From the NCBI RefSeq assembly GCF_029203305.1, contig NC_089462.1:558001-622000 (forward strand): a DNA stretch of 64,000 nt. Reading direction: 5' to 3'. The notes below the pieces were generated by a model. That model searched no databases and had not been told where the DNA came from. It saw only the letters and a list, made by a program, of their open reading frames with translations. The position numbers were made by a program, and so were the translations under genes. This document shows positions 56,028 to 64,000 of the stretch, piece by piece. Source of the stretch: Yamadazyma tenuis. Its lineage: Eukaryota; Ascomycota; Pichiomycetes; Serinales; Debaryomycetaceae. Each line of letters opens with the position of its first letter. Position 1 is the stretch's first letter.

Positions 56028-58148
56028 ATGAAGTTCGGAGAGCATTTAAGAAAGTCTTTGATCAAGGATTACAGTTACTACTATATTGACTACGATGACT
56101 TGAAGCACGAATTGAAAAAATCCTTGAAGCTGAACGACTTTCAGTGGAAAAACCAGTTGGAAGAGGAGTTTTTGAACATGCTTGAAATCGAACTTGACAA
56201 AGTCTATTCGTTCACGAAGGTGAAGAACACCGAATTGAAGAGAAGAATTAAGGATGCTGAGAAACGGGTCAACACTGTTATCAAAAACTTGAACACCACC
56301 GAAGACGATGAGTTCCAGTCGTTGGAAAACGAGTTGAGTGATGTGATTGCCGACGTCCACGACCTTGCTAGGTTTACTAGGTTGAACTATACCGGGTTCC
56401 AAAAAATCGTCAAAAAGCACGATAAATTGACCAAGTTCAACTTGAGACCAATTTTTCTGGTCAGATTGGACGCAAAGCCCTTTTTCAAAGACAACTACGA
56501 CCCGTTGATAGTCAAGTTGTCCAAGTTGTACGACTTGGTTAGAACCAAGGGGAATCCAATTAAAGGTGACTCTTCTGCTGGTGGTTCTCAACAGAATTTT
56601 GTGAGACAAACCACCAAGTACTGGGTTCACCCCGATAACATCACCGAGTTGAAGTTGATTATCTTGAAGCACTTGCCGGTGTTAGTGTTCAATGCTGAAA
56701 AAGAGTTTGAACCTGAGGATGGTGCCATTACTTCCATATACTTTGACAACAAGGACATGGATCTCTACTACGGTAGGTTGATGAAAGACGAGGGTGCCGA
56801 GGCCATCAGATTGAGATGGTATGGTGGCATGAAGTCTGAACAGATATTCGTCGAGAGAAAGACTCACAGAGAAGACTGGACGGGAGAGAAGTCTGTTAAG
56901 GCAAGATTTGTCTTGAAGGAAAAGAAGGTGAATGCTTTCTTGAAGGGTGGGTTGACTGCGAAGCAAGTGTTTGATAAAATGAGGAAGGAAGGGAAGAAGT
57001 CTGAACAACAAATTGAAAACTTGGAGAAATTGGCTACTGAAGTTCAATATAGAGTTATCAAGGACAAGTTTAGACCCGTAATGAGATCATTCTATAACAG
57101 AACTGCCTTCCAGTTACCTGGTGATGCCAGAGTAAGAATATCCTTGGATACAGAATTGTCGATGGTGAGGGAAGACAACTTTGATGGCCATGATAGAACC
57201 GATGGAAACTGGAGAAGAATGGACATCGGTGTTGATTATCCCTTCAGTCAATTACCAGAGAAGGATATCTGTAGATTTCCTTATGCTGTTTTGGAAGTTA
57301 AATTGCAAACTCAATTGGGTCAAGAACCTCCATTGTGGATTAGAGAATTAATTGGTAGTCATCTAGTGGAGGCTGTGCCCAAGTTTTCCAAGTTCATTCA
57401 TGGTGGTGCTTCCTTATTACCAGATTATGTCACTTATCTCCCATTTTGGTTGCCTCAGATGGATGTGGATATCCGAAAGCCAAAGATTCTAGAAGAATTT
57501 GGTATCAACAGAAATCAATACAGGCTCAAGACCTCTTCTTCAGGTAATGAATTGGACGAAGAAGAAGGAGCGGGACGCGAAGTGACGTTCTCCAATGACG
57601 TTAATCCTTTGGAAGATGACTTGGATGAAACAACTCCATTATTGTTTCCCTCTTCTTACATGAGCAGTAGCACCGGAACTCCATTTCAACAATGGTTTGT
57701 CAAGGTTTATGGAAAATTCTTACACTACTTTAACGATGATAGAACTTTCAACGTCAAACCTGGTACTAACTTTGATTTGAACACCACTTTCAAGGATAAA
57801 ATTCCAAAGGGTAAGGAAATTGCTATTCCGATCAGAATTGAGCCAAAGGTTTACTTTGCAGCCGAGAGAACTTTCTTATCTTGGTTATCTATAGGTATGA
57901 TCTTGAGCATTACTGCCACCACATTGTTGAACTATGGTACTAAAACCTCCTTGACTGCATCAATTGGTTTCTTTGTTACTGCATTGTTCACCTTTGTATA
58001 TTCAACGTTCATGTACATCTGGAGAACTTTGATGATTAGAGAAAAGAGACCTGCCAAGTATGGTGACACTTTTGGACCAAACATGATTTGCTTCTTCATT
58101 GCTTTGTCCACTTTCCTTACCTTTGTCTTCAAATTTACTGAAAGTTGA
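56028..58148 (+). CDS. VTC4: Vtc4, catalytic subunit of the vacuolar polyphosphate polymerase
   Basis: 706 residues (S. cerevisiae Vtc4 has 721). An SPX domain (about 1-150) starts [20 protein letters not shown] and contains the inositol-pyrophosphate-binding Lys cluster KIVKKHDK. The TTM tunnel domain (about 190-480) carries the catalytic basic residues in [28 protein letters not shown] and KSVKARF. The C-terminal DUF202 region has three membrane helices ([18 protein letters not shown] and two more). It makes polyphosphate from ATP and pushes it into the vacuole. A CTG codon at residue 144 sits where the budding yeast protein has Gln. It converges on DNF3. Confidence 0.97.
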   Translation: MKFGEHLRKSLIKDYSYYYIDYDDLKHELKKSLKLNDFQWKNQLEEEFLNMLEIELDKVYSFTKVKNTELKRRIKDAEKRVNTVIKNLNTTEDDEFQSLENELSDVIADVHDLARFTRLNYTGFQKIVKKHDKLTKFNLRPIFLVRLDAKPFFKDNYDPLIVKLSKLYDLVRTKGNPIKGDSSAGGSQQNFVRQTTKYWVHPDNITELKLIILKHLPVLVFNAEKEFEPEDGAITSIYFDNKDMDLYYGRLMKDEGAEAIRLRWYGGMKSEQIFVERKTHREDWTGEKSVKARFVLKEKKVNAFLKGGLTAKQVFDKMRKEGKKSEQQIENLEKLATEVQYRVIKDKFRPVMRSFYNRTAFQLPGDARVRISLDTELSMVREDNFDGHDRTDGNWRRMDIGVDYPFSQLPEKDICRFPYAVLEVKLQTQLGQEPPLWIRELIGSHLVEAVPKFSKFIHGGASLLPDYVTYLPFWLPQMDVDIRKPKILEEFGINRNQYRLKTSSSGNELDEEEGAGREVTFSNDVNPLEDDLDETTPLLFPSSYMSSSTGTPFQQWFVKVYGKFLHYFNDDRTFNVKPGTNFDLNTTFKDKIPKGKEIAIPIRIEPKVYFAAERTFLSWLSIGMILSITATTLLNYGTKTSLTASIGFFVTALFTFVYSTFMYIWRTLMIREKRPAKYGDTFGPNMICFFIALSTFLTFVFKFTES

Positions 58149-58274
58149 TGAGCAAGGAATAGTTTCATTTCTTAATCCTTAAGGATATTTTTATTTTTGC
58201 ATGTTATATATCATCTGAATTACATAACTCTATAATACTTTTATTGATAATGCATTGGAGCTCGTGGATCTATT

Positions 58275-61200
58275 TTATCTTCGGTTAAACCCATCAAGTC
58301 TGTCAGAAATGATAGCATCGATATCCTCCTCATGTTCCGTTCTGGTAATCCGATCCAAAATACTCTTTGATCTGTTTCTCTTTACCCTCTTACCACTTGG
58401 CAATACTTCATATTCAGAATTATTATTAGAAGCGTGATATTCTGCACCAACACTGTATACTACTTCTCCATCTGAGCCTGGTGGTAGTTCATCTGGGCTG
58501 GTAGAAGTGCCGGCTCTTTTCCTCTGTTCACTGGTTTCATCCATATACTTGTCCTTCAAATGGATATTCAGACCCAATCGACTCAGCAAACCATTTATAA
58601 CCTTGATGTATCGTTTGTACCAAATAGATGAATCTTTGGGTGAAGTCCACCCTGTTTTCAACTCGTTATATGCCTTTTGCTCAAAGCTTCTTCTCATGTG
58701 TATATCCTTTTCAATGGCTCTAAATATCTCATCATCATTAGGTTTGATAATAAATTTGAAAACCTTGATTATAACATCCAAATAAATTGGAATAACAGAG
58801 ATAACAAGCAAAGACGCCCACCAGCTGACGTCTTGTCCAAATTCCAATAAGCCGTAGTCAGCATAGAAGATGCTGTGAGACAGTGAGCGATACAACATCA
58901 TAATAACAACATTCCATACACCGTATCCACCCACAGAAATAATGAAAGCTGCAAAAGACACCCATGACTTATTTTGCATTTCAGTGAATTCACATTTGGC
59001 ATTGATAATAATTACCAATGATGCGAATAAAAGGGTTCCCAATGGTAAGGTTGAATTATCCTTCAAGGCATTAAAGCCCCATATGTACCAAGATAAAAAT
59101 GAAATACCAACACTTTGCAGTGCAGCCAAAATCATCCAAGTGACAAAGATTTTCAAATTAAATCCTTTGTATAACCTTCCTTTTGAGTATAATTCGGGAA
59201 CTGCCAATAATGTAGCTGGTTGCAAGTCTTTGTCGAAAATCCCGATCACCAAAACCGGTAAAGAAGTGAATAACGTGTTGAACATGGATAAGGACCAACT
59301 TTCATAAACCGAAGACCCCGAAAACAAGGTATATCTCTGGTACATAGCTTGAGTCAAGTAGAAAATCAATTCTTTATAGAAGGTACAAAGAACAAACTTC
59401 GATGTTCTAACATAATTGTACCTCCCATTTACCAAAAGTAACTTCAACAAGAATCTGAACTGAGCTATGGCATAATCAGATGCTCTGGCTGCTTGCAAAC
59501 CTTCCTTTCCTGTTATGCCAACACCAATATCAGCACTTTGGATCATAGCGATGTCGTTTGCTCCATCACCAATTGCTAAAGTTACAGACCTCTTATCCAA
59601 ATTCCGAATGGCTGAAACCATAGCTGCCTTTTGAGAAGGAGATGCACGACAACAAATGGCTGAATCGGCCACCACACACAAATCAATGTAGATAGCCATC
59701 AACGCTTCATCATTCTGGATTGTTGCAAGAGTGGCACCGTCTACAACAACAACACAGTGAGCAATACCACCCCCATTGACTTTTTTAACCGTACTTAGGA
59801 TCCGCTTTCTTACTTCATCTTTGCCATGATCAATATTCAAAATGGACACAGTAGAATAATCTTTGATTAATCTACATGAGTAGCCAATATTGATGGCAGT
59901 CTCCCTTTTATCACCTGTAAGCATCCACATTTTGATACCAGCTCTTCTTAATTTTTCAATGGCTTCACTAACACCATCTTGAAGCTTGTCCTCAATAGCA
60001 GAAGCACCAATGAGATCAAAACTATGTTCAATGGATTCTCCAACCTCTTCCACCTTCTTTGCTCTGTCCGACAATGCACTCTTGGCAATTTGGTACTTTT
60101 CACTGAACTGTTCATAATCTTTCTGGTCCATCCATTTAAACGAATATAATAGGGTTCTAAGTCCTTCGGTAGAAAATTCTTCAACATGTTCCAAGGTCTT
60201 CTCTATCAAATACTCATCATTAACAAGGATTCTATCGTCCACTACAAAAGAGTATTCTGTTTGAGGAATTCCATTTGTTGAATCAAGACTGTACCTTTGT
60301 GCTTGTTGAAGATGCAATGATTCCCGTGCCCTCTGAGCTACATCATTAACCTCGCTTTCATCTTTCGTCATCAAATAACTGTCTACTGACTTTATTGTGT
60401 CAGCTATTTCCGGACTAGAAGGACCACTCAAATGAAGACTTTTTCTAATAGATTTGATTGATCCAGTGGACCTTCTGACCTCTGCTTCCTGAGAAAATCT
60501 GTCTTGTAAAACGACGTCCGCTTCCATCATTTTTCTCTCCGATGCATTTAAGGAGATCTCCTTGGCTTTTGTCTTGGCCATTTCGGAATGTTTCAACCTT
60601 TCAATAATCACATTATCAGCACCTTTGCAAATTACACAGATTCTATTATCTGGAAACTTCACAATAATAGACATTCTTTTTCTTGTAGAAGAAAACTCGA
60701 TGACATCGAGAACCTGATATTGCTCGAATTTAGGAGCTTCTTTAAACCCATTTGGATATGTCTTTAATGTTACCAGGTTGTTCTTTTTGTTACAAACAAC
60801 GAAACCCAAGTCTCTAGCTGCCTCCACTAACGCCTTCTCATCTGGGGAAGATGACTGGTAGGAAATATCTTGATCGTCTTCAAAATCACTAGTGTTTTCC
60901 AAAGAGTTCAAAGACCCATCAGGTGGAGCTTGTTTCCTCTTTGGAGAACATGTGCTACACAATGCTACACTTAGCAAGAAGAACTTGGTCTTTCTGGAGA
61001 ATAAGGTGTTTGGGTGAGATTGGATATACTTTAACAACCCAAGGGAGCTTTCAGAATCTTGCAATTTATTTGGGTTAGCAGTAGATTTCCAGGCAGGGGT
61101 GGATTGGGTAGGGCTCAACTCTATACTCTCTCTGACATAAGAAGTGGTGCTCTTCCTCGATGAAACTTCAAATGAGTTGGTACGACTTCCTTGAAGGACT

Positions 61201-63254
61201 TGCTCATTTATGTGGTCAGTATCAAGAGCTTCTGGCTCAACAAAAGTGAAATTTGCACTATCACTTTCTCTAGATGCAACATCTACATCATGTAACCAGG
61301 ACATTCCGTTAACACTAAACTTCCTGAAAAACATCAAATTATCCGTCAACGTTCCAGTTTTATCACTGAATATGTAACTCACTTGACCCAACTCCTCCAA
61401 AATAGTAGCAGTTTTTGCATCTGCAGGGGTATTACTTTCAGCGTGGTACATGTCAATATCACATTGCAAAAGGAGGAGCTGACCCAACTTGATAATTTCC
61501 ATGGTAACGTATAGTGAAAGGGGAATTAACGTGTTGTACATGATGATGAAACTCATTAGAGTTGGTGCCGTACCGGCATCTTTCTTGTACAAATACCAAG
61601 CTTTGTCTTTGATATCACCATACTTAAATTTTTGGGCCATAAGTGAAAATCCAGATAAAGAAGCCACCACAAACACCATGAAAATGACAATATAGTTGAT
61701 GTTTCTTTGAAGTTTTGGAGCTTTAGTTCTTGGGTTCTTGATGTTATTCATTCTGATTTTAGTTTCTTCACCCGTGAATATTACCAAACCAAGTACCGAG
61801 TTGGTGTTCCTCAAAATCGAACCTCTGTACACAATATTGTCAGGTCCCAAAGGAATTGATTTATCTTCGAGGTTTACCAACCCCTCAAAGTTATATAAAT
61901 CAGTATTTGGGTCTTCTACGGTCATCAACTCATTAAAGTTCTTTAATCCTGAAGCCTTTGACATCACATTGGAAACGTCTGGAGGAGAAAACTTCGACTT
62001 GAGGTTCGTCTCTCCATCCAAGTCCATGGTTTCAATATAAGCTATATCAGCTTCAGTATCATTAAGAACAGACAACAACACAATATCAGCAGGAATCCAT
62101 TCGTCTTCGCATACTTTAATAACATCACCAACACGAATCTCCTTCCAACGAGATCTTACTTCCTTCAAGTTATACCTCTGAAGCGACTGTATATCATGTG
62201 CAGAGAATACCGGCGTCTCCGTATCCTGTACGGATTGAAACGAGACTTCAGAACCATTCATATCAACACTTAAAGTTTCGGTCGAAATGGATTGGGCATC
62301 AAAACTGCTCAACAGGTCGTCTTCTTTGATACGCACGCAAGTTCGATTGTTCTCCTCCTTGTCGTGTTTATGTCTCTTCCAGTCATCAAAACCTTCTCTT
62401 GCTATCGAAATGGATATAAAGATCATTAAGGGAATAATGGTAGTGAACTTACCGGTGGTGGACCAAGATGGTATCATTTGCATGATAGCTACACACAAAA
62501 AGTAACAGTTGGCGATCTTGGAGAATTGGGCCCGCAACTGTTTGGGTAAGAATGAATACCTGGTATATTTTGACGACGTTATCACGTTCGAACAGTACGG
62601 TTCGCCCGAACGCTCGTCTATAAGGTCCTTTGTTGTCTCATCGTAGAGGTCAAGACCAAACACACTGTTGATGCCTTTGCTGAAGGAGACGGGGATGACT
62701 CTTCCATTTTTGGTGGGTGGGAGCTCTGTTTTGCCCAATATCTTATTCTTGAGCTTCGTCAATGAACTAAAGAGCTGGTGTCGGTGGTGAACTTTTCTTT
62801 GCCTAGATATGAACTCAAACGAGCTTGCTTCACTTGCAATGGAGTCAGACAGAAGGTGGGAACTCTGACCATTTAAGCTGGTACTAGAGTAGCCGTATGG
62901 GGAAAAGCCGGGTTTGCGGTCGTCATTCAGCTCCTCGATTGTAATTTGAGGAGTTCCTGATCTTTGGATCGGAACATTGAAGTGGACGGATGTGTTCTCA
63001 GTCTGAGACATTGAAGACATTTCAATGGAGTCATTTTGTTTGGCGTTAAGTTCAAACACGCTGGGGTTGATCAAGTTTGAGGCGAGCGCTTTGTTGAACA
63101 ATTGAGTTCTTAAAGATAGACCTCTTTTACGCCTTGCTTGTGGAGTACTGGATGGAATCAGGAGATGGTTTGGGTTGGAGGACGAGTCGGGGCTCGGCCC
63201 GCCCATGCCATCCGTATCAGTGTACGGGGTAGAAGATACATTATTATCAGACAT
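58275..63254 (-). CDS. DNF3: Dnf3, P4-type ATPase (phospholipid flippase)
   Basis: 1,659 residues, matching the 1,656 of S. cerevisiae Dnf3. The N-terminal 200 residues are Ser-rich and disordered. The P4 core begins with RYSFLPKQLRAQFSKIANCYF and PSWSTTGKFTTIIPL, then the dephosphorylation loop DLDGET (411-416), the phosphorylated Asp in SDKTGTLT (D631), a long nucleotide-binding domain with a Ser-rich insert, and the hinge IGDGANDIAMIQSADIGVGI. Ten membrane helices are expected. PSWSTTG and overall length favour Dnf3 over Dnf1/2 or Drs2. Dnf3 acts in the trans-Golgi and plasma membrane on phosphatidylcholine, -ethanolamine and -serine, usually with Crf1. Confidence 0.94.
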   Translation of the reverse strand: MSDNNVSSTPYTDTDGMGGPSPDSSSNPNHLLIPSSTPQARRKRGLSLRTQLFNKALASNLINPSVFELNAKQNDSIEMSSMSQTENTSVHFNVPIQRSGTPQITIEELNDDRKPGFSPYGYSSTSLNGQSSHLLSDSIASEASSFEFISRQRKVHHRHQLFSSLTKLKNKILGKTELPPTKNGRVIPVSFSKGINSVFGLDLYDETTKDLIDERSGEPYCSNVITSSKYTRYSFLPKQLRAQFSKIANCYFLCVAIMQMIPSWSTTGKFTTIIPLMIFISISIAREGFDDWKRHKHDKEENNRTCVRIKEDDLLSSFDAQSISTETLSVDMNGSEVSFQSVQDTETPVFSAHDIQSLQRYNLKEVRSRWKEIRVGDVIKVCEDEWIPADIVLLSVLNDTEADIAYIETMDLDGETNLKSKFSPPDVSNVMSKASGLKNFNELMTVEDPNTDLYNFEGLVNLEDKSIPLGPDNIVYRGSILRNTNSVLGLVIFTGEETKIRMNNIKNPRTKAPKLQRNINYIVIFMVFVVASLSGFSLMAQKFKYGDIKDKAWYLYKKDAGTAPTLMSFIIMYNTLIPLSLYVTMEIIKLGQLLLLQCDIDMYHAESNTPADAKTATILEELGQVSYIFSDKTGTLTDNLMFFRKFSVNGMSWLHDVDVASRESDSANFTFVEPEALDTDHINEQVLQGSRTNSFEVSSRKSTTSYVRESIELSPTQSTPAWKSTANPNKLQDSESSLGLLKYIQSHPNTLFSRKTKFFLLSVALCSTCSPKRKQAPPDGSLNSLENTSDFEDDQDISYQSSSPDEKALVEAARDLGFVVCNKKNNLVTLKTYPNGFKEAPKFEQYQVLDVIEFSSTRKRMSIIVKFPDNRICVICKGADNVIIERLKHSEMAKTKAKEISLNASERKMMEADVVLQDRFSQEAEVRRSTGSIKSIRKSLHLSGPSSPEIADTIKSVDSYLMTKDESEVNDVAQRARESLHLQQAQRYSLDSTNGIPQTEYSFVVDDRILVNDEYLIEKTLEHVEEFSTEGLRTLLYSFKWMDQKDYEQFSEKYQIAKSALSDRAKKVEEVGESIEHSFDLIGASAIEDKLQDGVSEAIEKLRRAGIKMWMLTGDKRETAINIGYSCRLIKDYSTVSILNIDHGKDEVRKRILSTVKKVNGGGIAHCVVVVDGATLATIQNDEALMAIYIDLCVVADSAICCRASPSQKAAMVSAIRNLDKRSVTLAIGDGANDIAMIQSADIGVGITGKEGLQAARASDYAIAQFRFLLKLLLVNGRYNYVRTSKFVLCTFYKELIFYLTQAMYQRYTLFSGSSVYESWSLSMFNTLFTSLPVLVIGIFDKDLQPATLLAVPELYSKGRLYKGFNLKIFVTWMILAALQSVGISFLSWYIWGFNALKDNSTLPLGTLLFASLVIIINAKCEFTEMQNKSWVSFAAFIISVGGYGVWNVVIMMLYRSLSHSIFYADYGLLEFGQDVSWWASLLVISVIPIYLDVIIKVFKFIIKPNDDEIFRAIEKDIHMRRSFEQKAYNELKTGWTSPKDSSIWYKRYIKVINGLLSRLGLNIHLKDKYMDETSEQRKRAGTSTSPDELPPGSDGEVVYSVGAEYHASNNNSEYEVLPSGKRVKRNRSKSILDRITRTEHEEDIDAIISDRLDGFNRR

Positions 63255-64000
63255 ATGATATGAATTTTCACCCTAAAACGCAGCCACCAATTGCAGTTGG
63301 GAAGTTATGGGCAGATGTTTGTGGTTATAGCCTGGCTGTGCTAGAAAATTTTCGCATTTTTAGATCGGATCTACGTATCGCAGAGCCAAGCAAAGTACAG
63401 ATATCTTAAGGGGAAGCACTACCCGATATTCGTAGACTACTTACAGTTGAAAACGTATATTCAGTTTACTCCGTGAAAATGTCATGGATCTTCCACTAGG
63501 TGTGTTTACTCCCTCGAAACGACTTTAGACCCTCTCTCAATTTATTTATAACTCTTCGCAATTGGCTGCAAATCAATTATTCGCTCTACAGTGCTCCTCT
63601 AACCCTTTAAGTCTCTTTTCTTTTGTTTCGACACTCCGAGATCGATGATAGAGGATTGAATTGTAATGGTGTTTCTTGGTGTTGGATAACGATGGAAGAT
63701 TTTATTAGAGAAACTTATCTGTTTCTTAACTTCATTCAACACAGCCGCATTTTTGGGGAAGACGCTGGGTATATACTACAGTCGTTTAACTCACCCACTA
63801 AACACCCTCATATCTCATCCATTTGGCTTCTGTGGACGCATCCACAGAATTTCCAACCTAAATCTACGACAAACCAGTGGCTGCAAAAGAATCTGTTAAC
63901 TATAATACAAGGTGCATTCTTATACGTCGAGGGTAGCTCTGAGTCGGCCAAAACAGTAGTCCTTGTACTCCTCCACAAAGTCAGGGACATTTTTTGAGAC
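63255..64000. other. Right-end spacer upstream of DNF3
   Basis: 746 bases to the window edge. Short frames on both strands (about 60-125 codons) have no motifs. Any larger feature would lie beyond the edge. Confidence 0.5.

Noticed and set aside
63623..63997. Open frames of 60 to 124 codons on both strands at the right edge
   Set aside because: The longer one lacks an ATG at its start, neither has motifs, and they overlap each other. The region reads as promoter.
1..64000. Transposon, LTR, CRISPR or rRNA sequence
   Set aside because: I found no long terminal or inverted repeats, no reverse transcriptase or transposase motifs, no spaced direct repeats of CRISPR type, and no rRNA-like stretch. 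All repeats seen are inside wall or Gln-rich proteins or are simple microsatellites.

Overview
This window is yeast nuclear DNA, most likely from the CTG-Ser1 clade (Debaryomycetaceae and relatives). Thirty-seven mostly intronless genes are packed on both strands with short spacers. The introns that exist have Saccharomycotina signals: a 5' GTATGT-type site, a TACTAAC branch point and a nearby YAG. All identified proteins are yeast-type (ERMES, VTC, Hap3, Rft1, Kre33). In ECT1 a CTG codon occupies the invariant serine of the cytidylyltransferase signature, and CTG codons in CKB1 and VTC4 lie at polar positions. This implies CTG is read as Ser, so standard-code translations are wrong at those residues. 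I cannot name the species. I see no transposon, CRISPR array, rRNA or intact tRNA gene.

Layout. 0-8.7 kb: 5' end of MCM2, an unidentified secreted precursor, a UBR7/Mlo2-type ubiquitin ligase, the mitochondrial Lon protease PIM1, a coiled-coil protein and the Pol I factor RRN10. 8.7-16.5 kb: NCL1, an unusually short HRD1-type RING ligase, HAP3, RFT1 and a zinc-knuckle protein. 16.6-23.1 kb: LSM2 (spliced), an Ndt80-family regulator, KRE33 and NRK1. 23.1-32.4 kb is more accessory: a Pro-rich protein behind a 1 kb promoter with STRE motifs, a QDR-type drug transporter, YDJ1, and a repeat-rich GPI-type wall protein behind a 1.8 kb gene-free stretch. 32.5-48.4 kb: MMM1, PCT1, YCH1, a CRH transglycosidase, an AP180 adaptor, HIR1 (spliced), GET1, CKB1, JAC1, CWC24, a DUF4112-like protein, ECT1 and a Stf2/Tma10 protein. 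48.4-64 kb: a Mnn1-family mannosyltransferase, a combined HBS1/SKI7 locus, UFE1, VTC4 and DNF3.

Themes. Both CDP-alcohol cytidylyltransferases (PCT1 for choline, ECT1 for ethanolamine) lie about 12 kb apart, near MMM1 (ER-mitochondria lipid transfer), with DNF3 (lipid flippase) further right. Three genes concern the cell surface: CRH, MNN1-like and the GPI protein. RRN10, NCL1 and KRE33 serve ribosome or tRNA production; RRN10 has an exact PAC box and NCL1 has RRPE/PAC-like sequence. MCM2 has an MluI cell-cycle box and VTC4 a Pho4-type CACGTG.

The most informative locus is 52105-54393. One gene has one 5' splice site and at least two phase-compatible 3' splice sites. It is predicted to make a short Hbs1-like and a long Ski7-like protein, the arrangement reported for single-copy HBS1/SKI7 genes in other fungi. 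The most poorly explained items are the secreted precursor at 846-1898, the GPI-type repeat protein at 30324-32345, and a decayed tRNA-like stretch at 15361-15445.
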